From the NCBI RefSeq assembly GCF_000172975.1, contig NZ_ABTR02000001.1, forward strand, positions 493,501 through 557,500: a DNA stretch of 64,000 nucleotides. The letters are read 5' to 3'. How positions within the stretch are numbered: the first letter of the stretch is position 1; each line of letters begins with the position of its first letter. A program made the translations under genes and the position numbers. This document shows positions 8,012 to 15,919 of this stretch, in pieces. Source of the stretch: Dethiosulfovibrio peptidovorans DSM 11002 (GTDB lineage: Bacteria; Synergistota; Synergistia; Synergistales; Dethiosulfovibrionaceae). The notes under the pieces are model-generated. The model saw only the letters and a program-made list of their open reading frames with translations, was not told where the DNA came from and searched no databases.

Positions 8012-9412
8012 CTACAGACAGTGCCTCAGACACAGCATATCAGAACCTTCTTTGATGGCTTTCTGGACGGCTCTGCGCACGATAAACCTCAATTCCCTGA
8101 AGTTACCGGGGTATTCCTTTTCGACCAGGTACTTTATGGCATCCAAGGATATCTTGGGAACTCGCTCGTCCGGATTTACATCTTCGTCCTGCAAGATCAG
8201 GCTAAGCAACAGTTTACGGTCTCCCTGTCTTTCTCTTATAGGGGGGACCTCCACCACATGGTCGAAACGGTGAAGAAGGTCGGCTCTAAACCCATCGTCT
8301 CCAGAGGAGACCCATTCTTTAAGGGGGCGATTCGTTGCCGCCACCAATATCACCGGTACAGGTATGGGCCTGTGATAGCCCACCGGTGTGATCGTTCCAC
8401 CGTCCATGTAGGTTAGGAGCCTGGTCTGGTGATCCGACCTCATGTCGCCAATTTCGTCCAGAAAGACGACCTTGCCTACATTGGAAGGAAAAAATCCTAA
8501 GAGATCCTCTCCCTTTTTCATGCCGGAGTAAGCCCCTTCCACCGCCCCGAAGAGCATGGTGTCCACTAGATCGGAGGGAACGGCGGAGATGTTCATCGAT
8601 GCAAATCCATCGTCCTGTCCGGGGAACAGGGCTTCGGCAATCCATCGAGCCAACAGACTTTTACCGGTGCCGGTCTCTCCCAAAAGAAGGATCGAGGGTA
8701 CGCGAGGAAAGTCAGAGCCTTTTTCACTAAGGTAATTGGCTACAATCTCTATTTTTTGACCGTCTCTCTTGACGAACTTTTTTACCTCCTCTCTGTAAAT
8801 ACGGAGGCTGCAAAGGGCTCTCTCGTCCGTGACGGATCTCAGACCGGACTTAAGGTCGTCCATCAGTTCCTGGGTGGAGGGATCGGCACATAGGCTGAAA
8901 AAGCTAGGACCGGATCCCTTAGCTATCTTCGCCTTCCAGGCTACGCTTTTATAGAGGACCTCCTCTCCTGATTTTTTCCGTAATTCCGCCCTAAAAAGGG
9001 ACGTAAGAGTGGATTGAAGCCTGGCCAACTCGTCCAGGTCCCTGTCCTGTTGGTCGGTGAGCCCCAGGTGGCTTTGACGAAAAATACCTACCACGGAGGA
9101 ATATATGTCACCGTGGAGCTTCTCTACAGAACCGTCCCAGGAGGAGTCCTTCAAGACGACGATCACCGACAGTGTCTTTTCTCTCTTGCCTTTCAGGCCA
9201 TCCAGAAGTTCGGCGGGGAAACCCATTGCTACGGTGGCCTTTTTCGGATCGTCCACGATCTCGAAATCGACCTCTTTCATCTCTTCTCGACGGGAAACGC
9301 TCAGCAAACATCTTTCTTTCCACTCTGCCACCAGAGTCTCCAGCCCTCTTTTTACCGCCTCATCTCCGCACAAAAAGACCTTGAAAAGAGATGCGCTCCT
9401 AATTCTCGCCAT
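8012..9412 (-). CDS. Sigma-54-activator-like AAA+ ATPase lacking a DNA-binding domain
   Basis: The product is 466 residues. The AAA+ domain has Walker A GETGTGKS at 245-252, Walker B FLDEIGD with Asp319-Glu320, and a sensor II region (EYPGNFRELRFIVRRAV) of the bacterial enhancer-binding protein type. The sigma-54 contact loop GAFTGA is replaced by GAYSGM at 293-298, and the protein ends soon after the AAA+ lid with no Fis-type helix-turn-helix. The first 200 residues (VFLCGDEAVKRGLETL onward) are unrecognised and may sense a ligand or partner. It is the last gene of the operon with the fused polymerase and overlaps the 326-residue gene by 14 bases. A polymerase remodeller is the natural guess; direct sigma-54 activation is less likely. 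RtcR-type regulators are the nearest relatives I can name. Confidence 0.82.
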   Translation of the reverse strand: MARIRSASLFKVFLCGDEAVKRGLETLVAEWKERCLLSVSRREEMKEVDFEIVDDPKKATVAMGFPAELLDGLKGKREKTLSVIVVLKDSSWDGSVEKLHGDIYSSVVGIFRQSHLGLTDQQDRDLDELARLQSTLTSLFRAELRKKSGEEVLYKSVAWKAKIAKGSGPSFFSLCADPSTQELMDDLKSGLRSVTDERALCSLRIYREEVKKFVKRDGQKIEIVANYLSEKGSDFPRVPSILLLGETGTGKSLLARWIAEALFPGQDDGFASMNISAVPSDLVDTMLFGAVEGAYSGMKKGEDLLGFFPSNVGKVVFLDEIGDMRSDHQTRLLTYMDGGTITPVGYHRPIPVPVILVAATNRPLKEWVSSGDDGFRADLLHRFDHVVEVPPIRERQGDRKLLLSLILQDEDVNPDERVPKISLDAIKYLVEKEYPGNFRELRFIVRRAVQKAIKEGSDMLCLRHCL

Positions 9413-10379
9413 TTAGCTCTCTCCTCAGACGTTTTTTCCAGGAATCGAAGATCTTGCACCTAAAGTTCTTCAGCTGGTCTTGAGACCTTCCGTAGCCGAA
9501 AGGGGCAAAGGGGTTGCCTTCATCCTCGATAAGCTTTGAGTTCAACTTCGCGTGGCTCCATCCTTTTTTAACGAAAGTCACCAGGTCGTTTTTGATCATA
9601 GTTTGATACTGTTCGTGCAGCATCCATCCATCGACCGCACCGTCAGGCGTTTTCGTCCACGAGACCGATTGATCCAAAAAAGATCTCTCGTTCGCTCCGT
9701 TTTCTTCGCACCATTTGGGAAGCCATTTCCTGCGAAACCAAAGCCAGTCGGCCACTTCCGGTAAGCCTCCGCCTCGGTAAGATCCGAAAAAGGAAGCTAC
9801 CGTCATTAGACACCTAGTTGATCCGGGAACGAGAATCGTCATTCTATTCCAAGACGGTATAGCGTTGGTTCCCAGCCAGGTCGGGGCGAATATCCCAGAT
9901 GCGTTCCAAGGGGCAGGTTGTCTTTCTTCGCTCTCCATCCACGGAAAATATCTCCTGTAGTTCTCGGTAGACCACTCTATTAGAAGACGAAGGCTCTCGC
10001 CCAGCCCCTCCTTGTACGGATCTCCTCCCCTTCCTGCATGACACCAGACTAGCTTTTCTCCCGTCCAGATCCAGACCGGACGACAATAGGCGTCCAGTTT
10101 ATTCGAGAGATAGAAGGGGTCTATTTCCTCTTCACAAAAATCTGTAACTTCGTCGTCAGACCGATCGTTCAGATCTACGTCGACATCCTGAAGCTCTTCC
10201 TGGTCTCGTTCTTCCCATAACTGCTCTATTAAATCCGACATGTCGTCATCAAGACAGGCAGCCAACTCGGATTTATTGAGGTACTGCCAGGCGCTGGCTC
10301 TGTTTTCCGCATTTACGGCAAGCTCTGTTTTCTGAGAGGTTTTAGTCCTCTGCCTGCTCTGTAACCTCATAGCGCCCAT
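9399..10379 (-). CDS. Unrecognised 326-residue protein, possible partner of the fused RNA polymerase
   Basis: I do not recognise this family. It starts 1 base after the polymerase stop, with GGGAGG eight bases upstream, and overlaps the AAA+ gene by 14 bases, so it should be made with both. The N-terminal 15 residues are basic. Residues 40-90 are strongly acidic (DDDMSDLIEQLWEERDQEE, DVDVDLNDRSDDE). The rest is Trp-rich (WIWTGEKLVWCHAGRGGDPY, WLWFRRKWLPKWCEEN) and ends basic (WKKRLRRELNGEN). No membrane segment or signal peptide is seen. Its position would suit an assembly, specificity or regulatory subunit for the neighbouring polymerase, but nothing in the sequence proves that. No sigma region 2/4 signature could be read by eye. 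Confidence 0.75.
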   Translation of the reverse strand: MGAMRLQSRQRTKTSQKTELAVNAENRASAWQYLNKSELAACLDDDMSDLIEQLWEERDQEELQDVDVDLNDRSDDEVTDFCEEEIDPFYLSNKLDAYCRPVWIWTGEKLVWCHAGRGGDPYKEGLGESLRLLIEWSTENYRRYFPWMESEERQPAPWNASGIFAPTWLGTNAIPSWNRMTILVPGSTRCLMTVASFFGSYRGGGLPEVADWLWFRRKWLPKWCEENGANERSFLDQSVSWTKTPDGAVDGWMLHEQYQTMIKNDLVTFVKKGWSHAKLNSKLIEDEGNPFAPFGYGRSQDQLKNFRCKIFDSWKKRLRRELNGEN

Positions 10380-10380
10380 T

Positions 10381-13300
10381 TCAAGAACCTCCCTTCGCCC
10401 AATCTTGATCCAGCATCACCTGGGCCTTCAGTCCCGACATGGATTCGCTTCCACCTTTTAGTAGGATGTCGTCGATCCTCTCGTAGGCCATAGCCGCAAG
10501 GGCTCTATTCTCACGGTCCGAGGCCCATGAGGATAGTCCTTTCGGAGCTCTCAAGGCCAGTTCGAAGAGGACGAGACGCTGAGGAAGCTCCTTGAAACGG
10601 TTGGATCTCTCTCCGTCTTCCGAGCCTGGGTCGGTCAGGACCTTGTCCAGTAGGTCTCTGTATCGTTCGGACAGGTCTCTTATAAAGCCTTCCTTTTCCT
10701 CTTGGAACAGGTTCACGTCGGACTCGACCTTTTTTACCTCGTCGGACAATAACCTTTTGCCTGTGATCAGCAACCGTCTCAAATAGCCTATAGGGTCGCC
10801 CTCCACGCCCGATCCGACGTCGTGGAATCTCTTCATGGCTAGCTGGGTTCCTCTTTCGCCTATGCCCATGGCGGCGTTTAGGCCAACCGGCATACCCACC
10901 GGCACAGCTTCATCGCCGACTCTGCCGATATCGGCACCGACGCACCGGGAGCACACTCCTCTTTCCGACTGAGCACAGGTGATGGGGCTGGCACAGGAGG
11001 CTATGAGGACCGGACCTTGACCTATGTTTATCGTTTTAGAGACATCCTTTAGCCTATCCAGGTCTTCAGCAGTGATCGGTTTATCGAAATCCACAAGATC
11101 GATACGTTCTTCCGCTTTTTGGCCGATCCTGTAACACCAGCGACCGAGCAGGACCGACTCTAGGGCACTACCTACGTCATCCCCGGGGAATATCTCCGGA
11201 GATTCCCAGAGACAGCCTCCTTTAGGCTTCAGATGATGGCCCTCGGGAAAAGTGTAGTTTATCGAAAGCCTACGTTTCTCTTCGCCAACGGCCTGAACGT
11301 ATATCTCCATTCGACCCTCCGAACCGCAGTCCTCCGATTCGGTCAAGGTATCGTACAGTCCTTCCGCCAGCAGCCGGGAGAGGTATCCTGCCTGAGCAGT
11401 GGCGAGTTTTTTGTCCCCCATAGAGTCTCTGGAGGCGTAGCTGTAGACGAAGAGTTCGTCGTCGGACAGGCCGGTCCAGAAACAGCCAGGAATCCAGCTT
11501 TCGTGGAGAGGTTTGTAGAGGATCGGATCAGGCTTTTTCGGGCTAGGCTTTTTCTTACCTTTAGCCGCCATATCTTCTTCGTCAATAGCTGGCGCAAGTT
11601 TCTCTGATGTCCTTGAGTAGATATCCTGAAGGCCGATAAAGCCGCACATATGACGAAGATCCGAGGGCTTCCCTTTGGCTTTGCTCAGGACCATTCTACC
11701 TAGGTGAGAGTTTGAGTGGCTTTCAAGCCATCTCGAGATCACCCCTTCAGCGGCTTTTTCGCACTTTTGATATTTTGCCTTAAGCTCTCCAAGCTCCTGT
11801 TGGGTTATCTCTTGCGGGGTGTAGTCCTCGGTCTCCTCCAGACTACGGGCCTCTTTCCTGTTTTCCTCTAGTTCAACAAACAGGGCATCCAGCTCGTCTG
11901 GAGGAAAGCTGCAACACCCCGTCGAGGCGGCACAGATATCTCGTTGTAGCTTCCCAAGATGGATCCACCAGTCTGGATCGTCCTTCACCATGGCGTTTAC
12001 CAGGTCACCTAAGGCTGTTGCGTAGTCCTTCGATTTATCCTCCACGTCCTCGACAGGATAGCAGTAGCCCAGGTATTCTTTCTTTGTCTCCCTGTCCAGA
12101 GCGCTCCATCCCAGAGCCAAATCCAGACCGGAGGCTATCATAAGCTTGCCGTCTCCGATGCGGCCGGGAGTGGCCTTCAACGTAAAATCGCTAAGGTCCT
12201 TTATCCAGGGATATTGGGGCAGATACACCGCCATGGTGTCGCCGTCAAAGTCGGCGTTAAAACCCTCTGTGACCATTGAGGGAATGGCCATGGCCTGTTC
12301 CTCCCATACGGTCCACTTGAAGGCCTGAACGGAGTGGCGGTGCAGGCTCGGCTGACGGATCAGGATACACCACAGGGGGCCACTGGCTTCCAATGCGGTG
12401 TTGATCATCTCCGCGGCCTCTTTAACCCTGACTGCGTCTCCACTGTGGGCTTTTTTACGAAGATCCTTTAATTTTCCCTCCAGGCCAAGTATATCCAGGC
12501 CGTTGTGGCCCTTCAGGAGTTCCACCGCCATCTGGACCGGCAGCCGGACCTCGTCCAGAGCCAGCTCCGGACGGCTTACTATGACCGCCCTTCCACTGTG
12601 GTCGGTCCTGTGGCCCAGAACGTGCCTCCGGAGGATTCCTCTCTTGCCTTTGACGCAGTTGGAGAGGGTCTGCCAGTATTTTTCGAGAGTGCTCAATATC
12701 GAATAAGCCCTCTCGAGGGAAACCGACTTGCTCCCCGTCACCTTGCCGAACTCGGCCATAAGGGCTCTGTAGCAGTTCGCCAGGGCTTCCTGCCCTATCA
12801 GGGTATCGCGATCAAACGGTATACCCCAGCCACCGTCAAGTCCCTTAACTGTACATAGGGACAAAGCCATGGGAGAACAGGGCATCTTAGGCCGAGATCT
12901 CTCCTCCTCATTTTTTATGACGACATTATTTGCTGCAGGGAGTTCATTAAGGACACCGAGTATAGGATGGATCGAGTCTCCATCGAGCGAGGCCAGAGCC
13001 TTCTGCATCTTATCGAGGGCGCTATTTCGCCAGTCGACAGTCATCCTACCGACGATATCCTCGTTACTGAGACAGAGAGCTACGATTTCCGAGACGGCCG
13101 ATTCTTTTTCTGAGTTCTCTCTGTCCATGAAGGTTACGACCCCTCGAGAAAGACCGGAGTTATCCACATCTCCGGAGTTCAGAAGGGATTGGGCAATCCT
13201 ACCGGATAAGGAAGGTTCACGGTCCTTTCCGGACAGTGGTCTCTCCCATACTACCCCGTGTTCCTTTTTCTTCGATTTAAGCCCTGCAAGCCACAGAAGC

Positions 13301-15459
13301 TTTTCCAGGGCATCCATGGTGAGTGCCTGGCCGTCTTTCTGTCTTTCTCCCGAGGCCCTAAGGCTGGACAGGAGGTCCAGGGCGTGGCTGTCCAAACCGT
13401 TTTCGGAACATAGTGGGCCTCTGCTGAGGATGGCCCAGTTCTCCATCTCTCCGAGCCTCTGTCCAGCTTTGGCTCCGCCGGAGGTTGGCTGGCCGATGAA
13501 ACGGTTGGAGGGGCCGTCGGTCCCCCGGGCCTGGAGCTTTTTGTCCACGTGATGGACTAGCCGGGAGATGTACTGATAACCGCAGAAGGCCCGGACCTCT
13601 TTCTCCTGGGCTCCTTCCCTATACCGGACGGGGAAGCCGCTGCCTTTGTCGGTCTCGTCACTCAGGCCAAGCTTTTTGAGGATCGTCAGGACCGTGTTTC
13701 GCCATTCTTCTCCACGGTAGAGACCGTCGCGTTTTACCTCGTCGTCTATGAGGCCCCATTCCCGGGCCTTCAAGGCCAGGCCGTGGCCCATCTCCAGTAT
13801 CTGGCCCAGGTTTTTACGGCCTACTATGGAGCAGGGGGAAATGATCAAATCCACCGTCTCCACACGTTCCGTACCGTCGGGGCCTTTCAGGACGACCTTA
13901 GGCATGGCATCGTCTTCCTCTATTTTTGTGACGACTCCTTTGTTGCCGTTCCTTCCGGTGATTTTATCCCCAATCCTGAGGGGCCTGACGATGTCGAACT
14001 CGTAGACAATCTCGACCTTGGTCGGTATCGAATCCTTTCGTTTTCTATCAATGACTGATTTTACCGACACATTGACCAGTGTCCCAGGCATAAACCACGG
14101 ATAGGAGTGGCTCTTTTCACCAGCTAAATATCCGGGCAAGGGCAGCGGCTTGTCGAAGATATAGGTTTTCTTCTTTTTTCCAGCCAGATCACGGACCTGC
14201 TCCTCAATTTTCTCGATTAGTTCTGAAAATTCCTTAACCCCGGCCTTGGGAAGCATCTCGTTCTTCAGCTCGTAGATCTTTCCGGTTGGCTGTTTTTTGG
14301 GCTTCATCTTCAGCTTTTCAGCGAAAGATCGAGAGACCACCAGACCGTCCTCGTAGGTAAGTCCCTTCCAGGGCATAACAGCCACCAGGGCATTGACTCC
14401 AAGATAGGGCTTAAACCGCCCCGCCTCGTCCAGATGCCCCTCAAGGGCCTCTATTTTTTTACCTCTGGCTCCCTCTATGTACCCAGGGACCAAAGAGGGC
14501 TCGCCACCCTCTATATTCTGTTCCGCCTGTTTGAGGTTTTTGCCTCCCATCATGAGCCTAGGCCCGTCGCTGTGATGGGGATAAGGAACCATACCGACGG
14601 CCACGGAGAAAAGGCTTTGTTCCTCGCCATCTTCAGCCAGCTCGACCCCCTTGCCGCCGTCACCCTGATGGGCCGTGGCGGTCATGAAAAGCTGAAGACC
14701 TATCTTCTCCGACTCGGGAGTGTGGAATGGGCACAGTCGATTTTTATGGCTTTTGTGGGGAAGCCTGACCCTGCCGTTGGTCTTGACCTTGGAGGCCATG
14801 GTGACCTGTCTCTCCAGCTCCAGGCAGCGAAGGGAGTTGCTGTCGTCCAGAGGCAAGGCCTTCACCAGTCCCGACCGGACCGATCGGGAGGTCCAGAAGC
14901 TGTTTAGGTTGGACTCCAGCTTACACAGGATAACGAGCATATCCTTCTTCAGTTTATCTTCAGGTACCTTCTTCTTCGATTCCGACAGCTTTTTGAGAGC
15001 TCTTTCGGCACGTTTTATCGAGTACTCCAGGTTAGACCACCAGGGGGAGTAGATCTCAAGTTTTTCCAGGTCGGGGACATCCTTGTTCGTTAAAGACGTC
15101 AGATACGTATCGTTCCGCGTTTCTTCGTCAAAGTTCTCTCCCTTTTTTTTCTTTACTTGAGTCCTCTTGCGACCTACCATAGCCAGGCTCCACTGGGATC
15201 TATCGTCGTCCAACGCAGCGACCTTAGATCCGATCGGCAGTATCATCGTTACCGTACGTTCGATATCTATGCCGTGAGCCGAAGCTTTTATCGATATGGG
15301 AGCCATGACGGCACCGCCGTTCAGCTCCTCTAAAACCTGAAAGTCGTTAACCTCTAAAAAGGGAGACAAAACGTCGGAGCGGCACCTCTCCACGACGGTC
15401 TTCAGCCTTTCGACTATCTTATCTATTTTAATTTTATCTTTATCGGGATCGACCTTCAT
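10381..15459 (-). CDS. Compact single-chain RNA polymerase: fused beta and beta-prime catalytic cores
   Basis: The product is 1692 residues. The beta half shows CPFHTPES at 243-250, the MMGGKNLKQA segment, NALVAVMPWKGLTYEDGLVVS, GDKITGRNGNKG at 497-508, and VHHVDKKLQARGTDGP before QPTSGGAKAGQRLGEMENWA. The beta-prime half shows LRRHVLGHRTDHSGRAVIVS, the active-site NADFDGD at 1068-1074 (all three Asp kept), a bridge-helix segment ending AQAGYLSRLLAEGL, four Cys fitting the second zinc site, and the trigger loop GIGERGTQLAMKRFH at 1532-1546 with its His. Active site to trigger loop is 464 residues, close to the Escherichia coli spacing. Large parts are missing, including the beta lobes and the beta-prime N-terminal zinc region; housekeeping beta plus beta-prime total about 2700. 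The start has AGGAGG eight bases upstream and overlaps CYTH by four bases. Its context excludes a housekeeping role. Confidence 0.95.
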   Translation of the reverse strand: MKVDPDKDKIKIDKIVERLKTVVERCRSDVLSPFLEVNDFQVLEELNGGAVMAPISIKASAHGIDIERTVTMILPIGSKVAALDDDRSQWSLAMVGRKRTQVKKKKGENFDEETRNDTYLTSLTNKDVPDLEKLEIYSPWWSNLEYSIKRAERALKKLSESKKKVPEDKLKKDMLVILCKLESNLNSFWTSRSVRSGLVKALPLDDSNSLRCLELERQVTMASKVKTNGRVRLPHKSHKNRLCPFHTPESEKIGLQLFMTATAHQGDGGKGVELAEDGEEQSLFSVAVGMVPYPHHSDGPRLMMGGKNLKQAEQNIEGGEPSLVPGYIEGARGKKIEALEGHLDEAGRFKPYLGVNALVAVMPWKGLTYEDGLVVSRSFAEKLKMKPKKQPTGKIYELKNEMLPKAGVKEFSELIEKIEEQVRDLAGKKKKTYIFDKPLPLPGYLAGEKSHSYPWFMPGTLVNVSVKSVIDRKRKDSIPTKVEIVYEFDIVRPLRIGDKITGRNGNKGVVTKIEEDDAMPKVVLKGPDGTERVETVDLIISPCSIVGRKNLGQILEMGHGLALKAREWGLIDDEVKRDGLYRGEEWRNTVLTILKKLGLSDETDKGSGFPVRYREGAQEKEVRAFCGYQYISRLVHHVDKKLQARGTDGPSNRFIGQPTSGGAKAGQRLGEMENWAILSRGPLCSENGLDSHALDLLSSLRASGERQKDGQALTMDALEKLLWLAGLKSKKKEHGVVWERPLSGKDREPSLSGRIAQSLLNSGDVDNSGLSRGVVTFMDRENSEKESAVSEIVALCLSNEDIVGRMTVDWRNSALDKMQKALASLDGDSIHPILGVLNELPAANNVVIKNEEERSRPKMPCSPMALSLCTVKGLDGGWGIPFDRDTLIGQEALANCYRALMAEFGKVTGSKSVSLERAYSILSTLEKYWQTLSNCVKGKRGILRRHVLGHRTDHSGRAVIVSRPELALDEVRLPVQMAVELLKGHNGLDILGLEGKLKDLRKKAHSGDAVRVKEAAEMINTALEASGPLWCILIRQPSLHRHSVQAFKWTVWEEQAMAIPSMVTEGFNADFDGDTMAVYLPQYPWIKDLSDFTLKATPGRIGDGKLMIASGLDLALGWSALDRETKKEYLGYCYPVEDVEDKSKDYATALGDLVNAMVKDDPDWWIHLGKLQRDICAASTGCCSFPPDELDALFVELEENRKEARSLEETEDYTPQEITQQELGELKAKYQKCEKAAEGVISRWLESHSNSHLGRMVLSKAKGKPSDLRHMCGFIGLQDIYSRTSEKLAPAIDEEDMAAKGKKKPSPKKPDPILYKPLHESWIPGCFWTGLSDDELFVYSYASRDSMGDKKLATAQAGYLSRLLAEGLYDTLTESEDCGSEGRMEIYVQAVGEEKRRLSINYTFPEGHHLKPKGGCLWESPEIFPGDDVGSALESVLLGRWCYRIGQKAEERIDLVDFDKPITAEDLDRLKDVSKTINIGQGPVLIASCASPITCAQSERGVCSRCVGADIGRVGDEAVPVGMPVGLNAAMGIGERGTQLAMKRFHDVGSGVEGDPIGYLRRLLITGKRLLSDEVKKVESDVNLFQEEKEGFIRDLSERYRDLLDKVLTDPGSEDGERSNRFKELPQRLVLFELALRAPKGLSSWASDRENRALAAMAYERIDDILLKGGSESMSGLKAQVMLDQDWAKGGS
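11023..11045 (-). promoter_or_regulatory. Degenerate copy of the 23-bp element inside the polymerase gene
   Basis: On the minus strand it matches the 23-bp element at 20 of 23 positions: ATGTCTCTAAAA, then CG in place of AA, then ATAAACATA. It lies in frame in the polymerase gene (codons for DVSKTINI), same orientation as the other copies. It is not followed by a hairpin. It could be an internal promoter or chance. Confidence 0.35.
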
Positions 15460-15914
15460 CCATCGTTCCTCCTCTTAGGGAATCCGTCTTTAGCCAGTTT
15501 TTTGTTTTTCCATCGGGGATCCCATGTAATTTCTTCTACAAGATCTAGCCACCCAGGCAAAGGAGGAACCGGGGAAGATTCGTTCGGCAACTCCACCTCC
15601 GCCACGGCCAATCCTGGGAGGTCGGGATAGATATCCACCTCCCATGAACCGGCCAGATAGCGGGTCTTTTCGATCCTCCAAGGGGCGAAGCATCCTACAA
15701 GACGAAAAAGCCAAGAGGGAATAGGGCTCTCCCACTCCCCTCTGACCATCCCGCCTCCGGTCTTGACAGTGAAGAAGCAACTTTCCACGACAGACCTGAG
15801 TCTGACCTCCAGGGATTTAGACGCCAGAAGATACCTTTGATCTATCCTGCGACGATCGCCCCTCGGGGTTCCGACGACCTTACAGAGATATTTCCTCTCG
15901 ATCTCGGTTCCCAT
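15456..15914 (-). CDS. CYTH-domain triphosphate tunnel protein
   Basis: The product is 152 residues, one whole CYTH domain. The signature EIERK near residues 4-8 fits ExExK, and RYLL, VRLR, FTVK, EKTRYL, WEVDIY and AVAEVEL supply the alternating charged strands of the tunnel. A DPRW motif follows. CYTH enzymes hydrolyse inorganic, thiamine or RNA 5' triphosphates, or make cAMP, using divalent metal. The gene sits between the CARF-HD gene and the fused polymerase, overlapping the latter by four bases. A role on triphosphorylated nucleotides or RNA ends made by that polymerase is plausible but unproven. The six-base gap to the upstream stop argues for co-transcription. Confidence 0.87.
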   Translation of the reverse strand: MGTEIERKYLCKVVGTPRGDRRRIDQRYLLASKSLEVRLRSVVESCFFTVKTGGGMVRGEWESPIPSWLFRLVGCFAPWRIEKTRYLAGSWEVDIYPDLPGLAVAEVELPNESSPVPPLPGWLDLVEEITWDPRWKNKKLAKDGFPKRRNDG

Positions 15915-15919
15915 CTCGG

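Noticed and set aside
10381-15459. Fused polymerase as the organism's housekeeping rpoB-rpoC
   Set aside because: It is about a thousand residues shorter than beta plus beta-prime, lacks the ribosomal-protein gene context, and is co-transcribed with CARF, CYTH and AAA+ genes.
10381-15459. Single-barrel phage or YonO/QDE-1-type polymerase
   Set aside because: Clear separate beta motifs (CPFHTPES, GDKITGRNGNKG) and beta-prime motifs (NADFDGD, trigger loop) are both present in the normal bacterial order, so it is a fused bacterial-type core.
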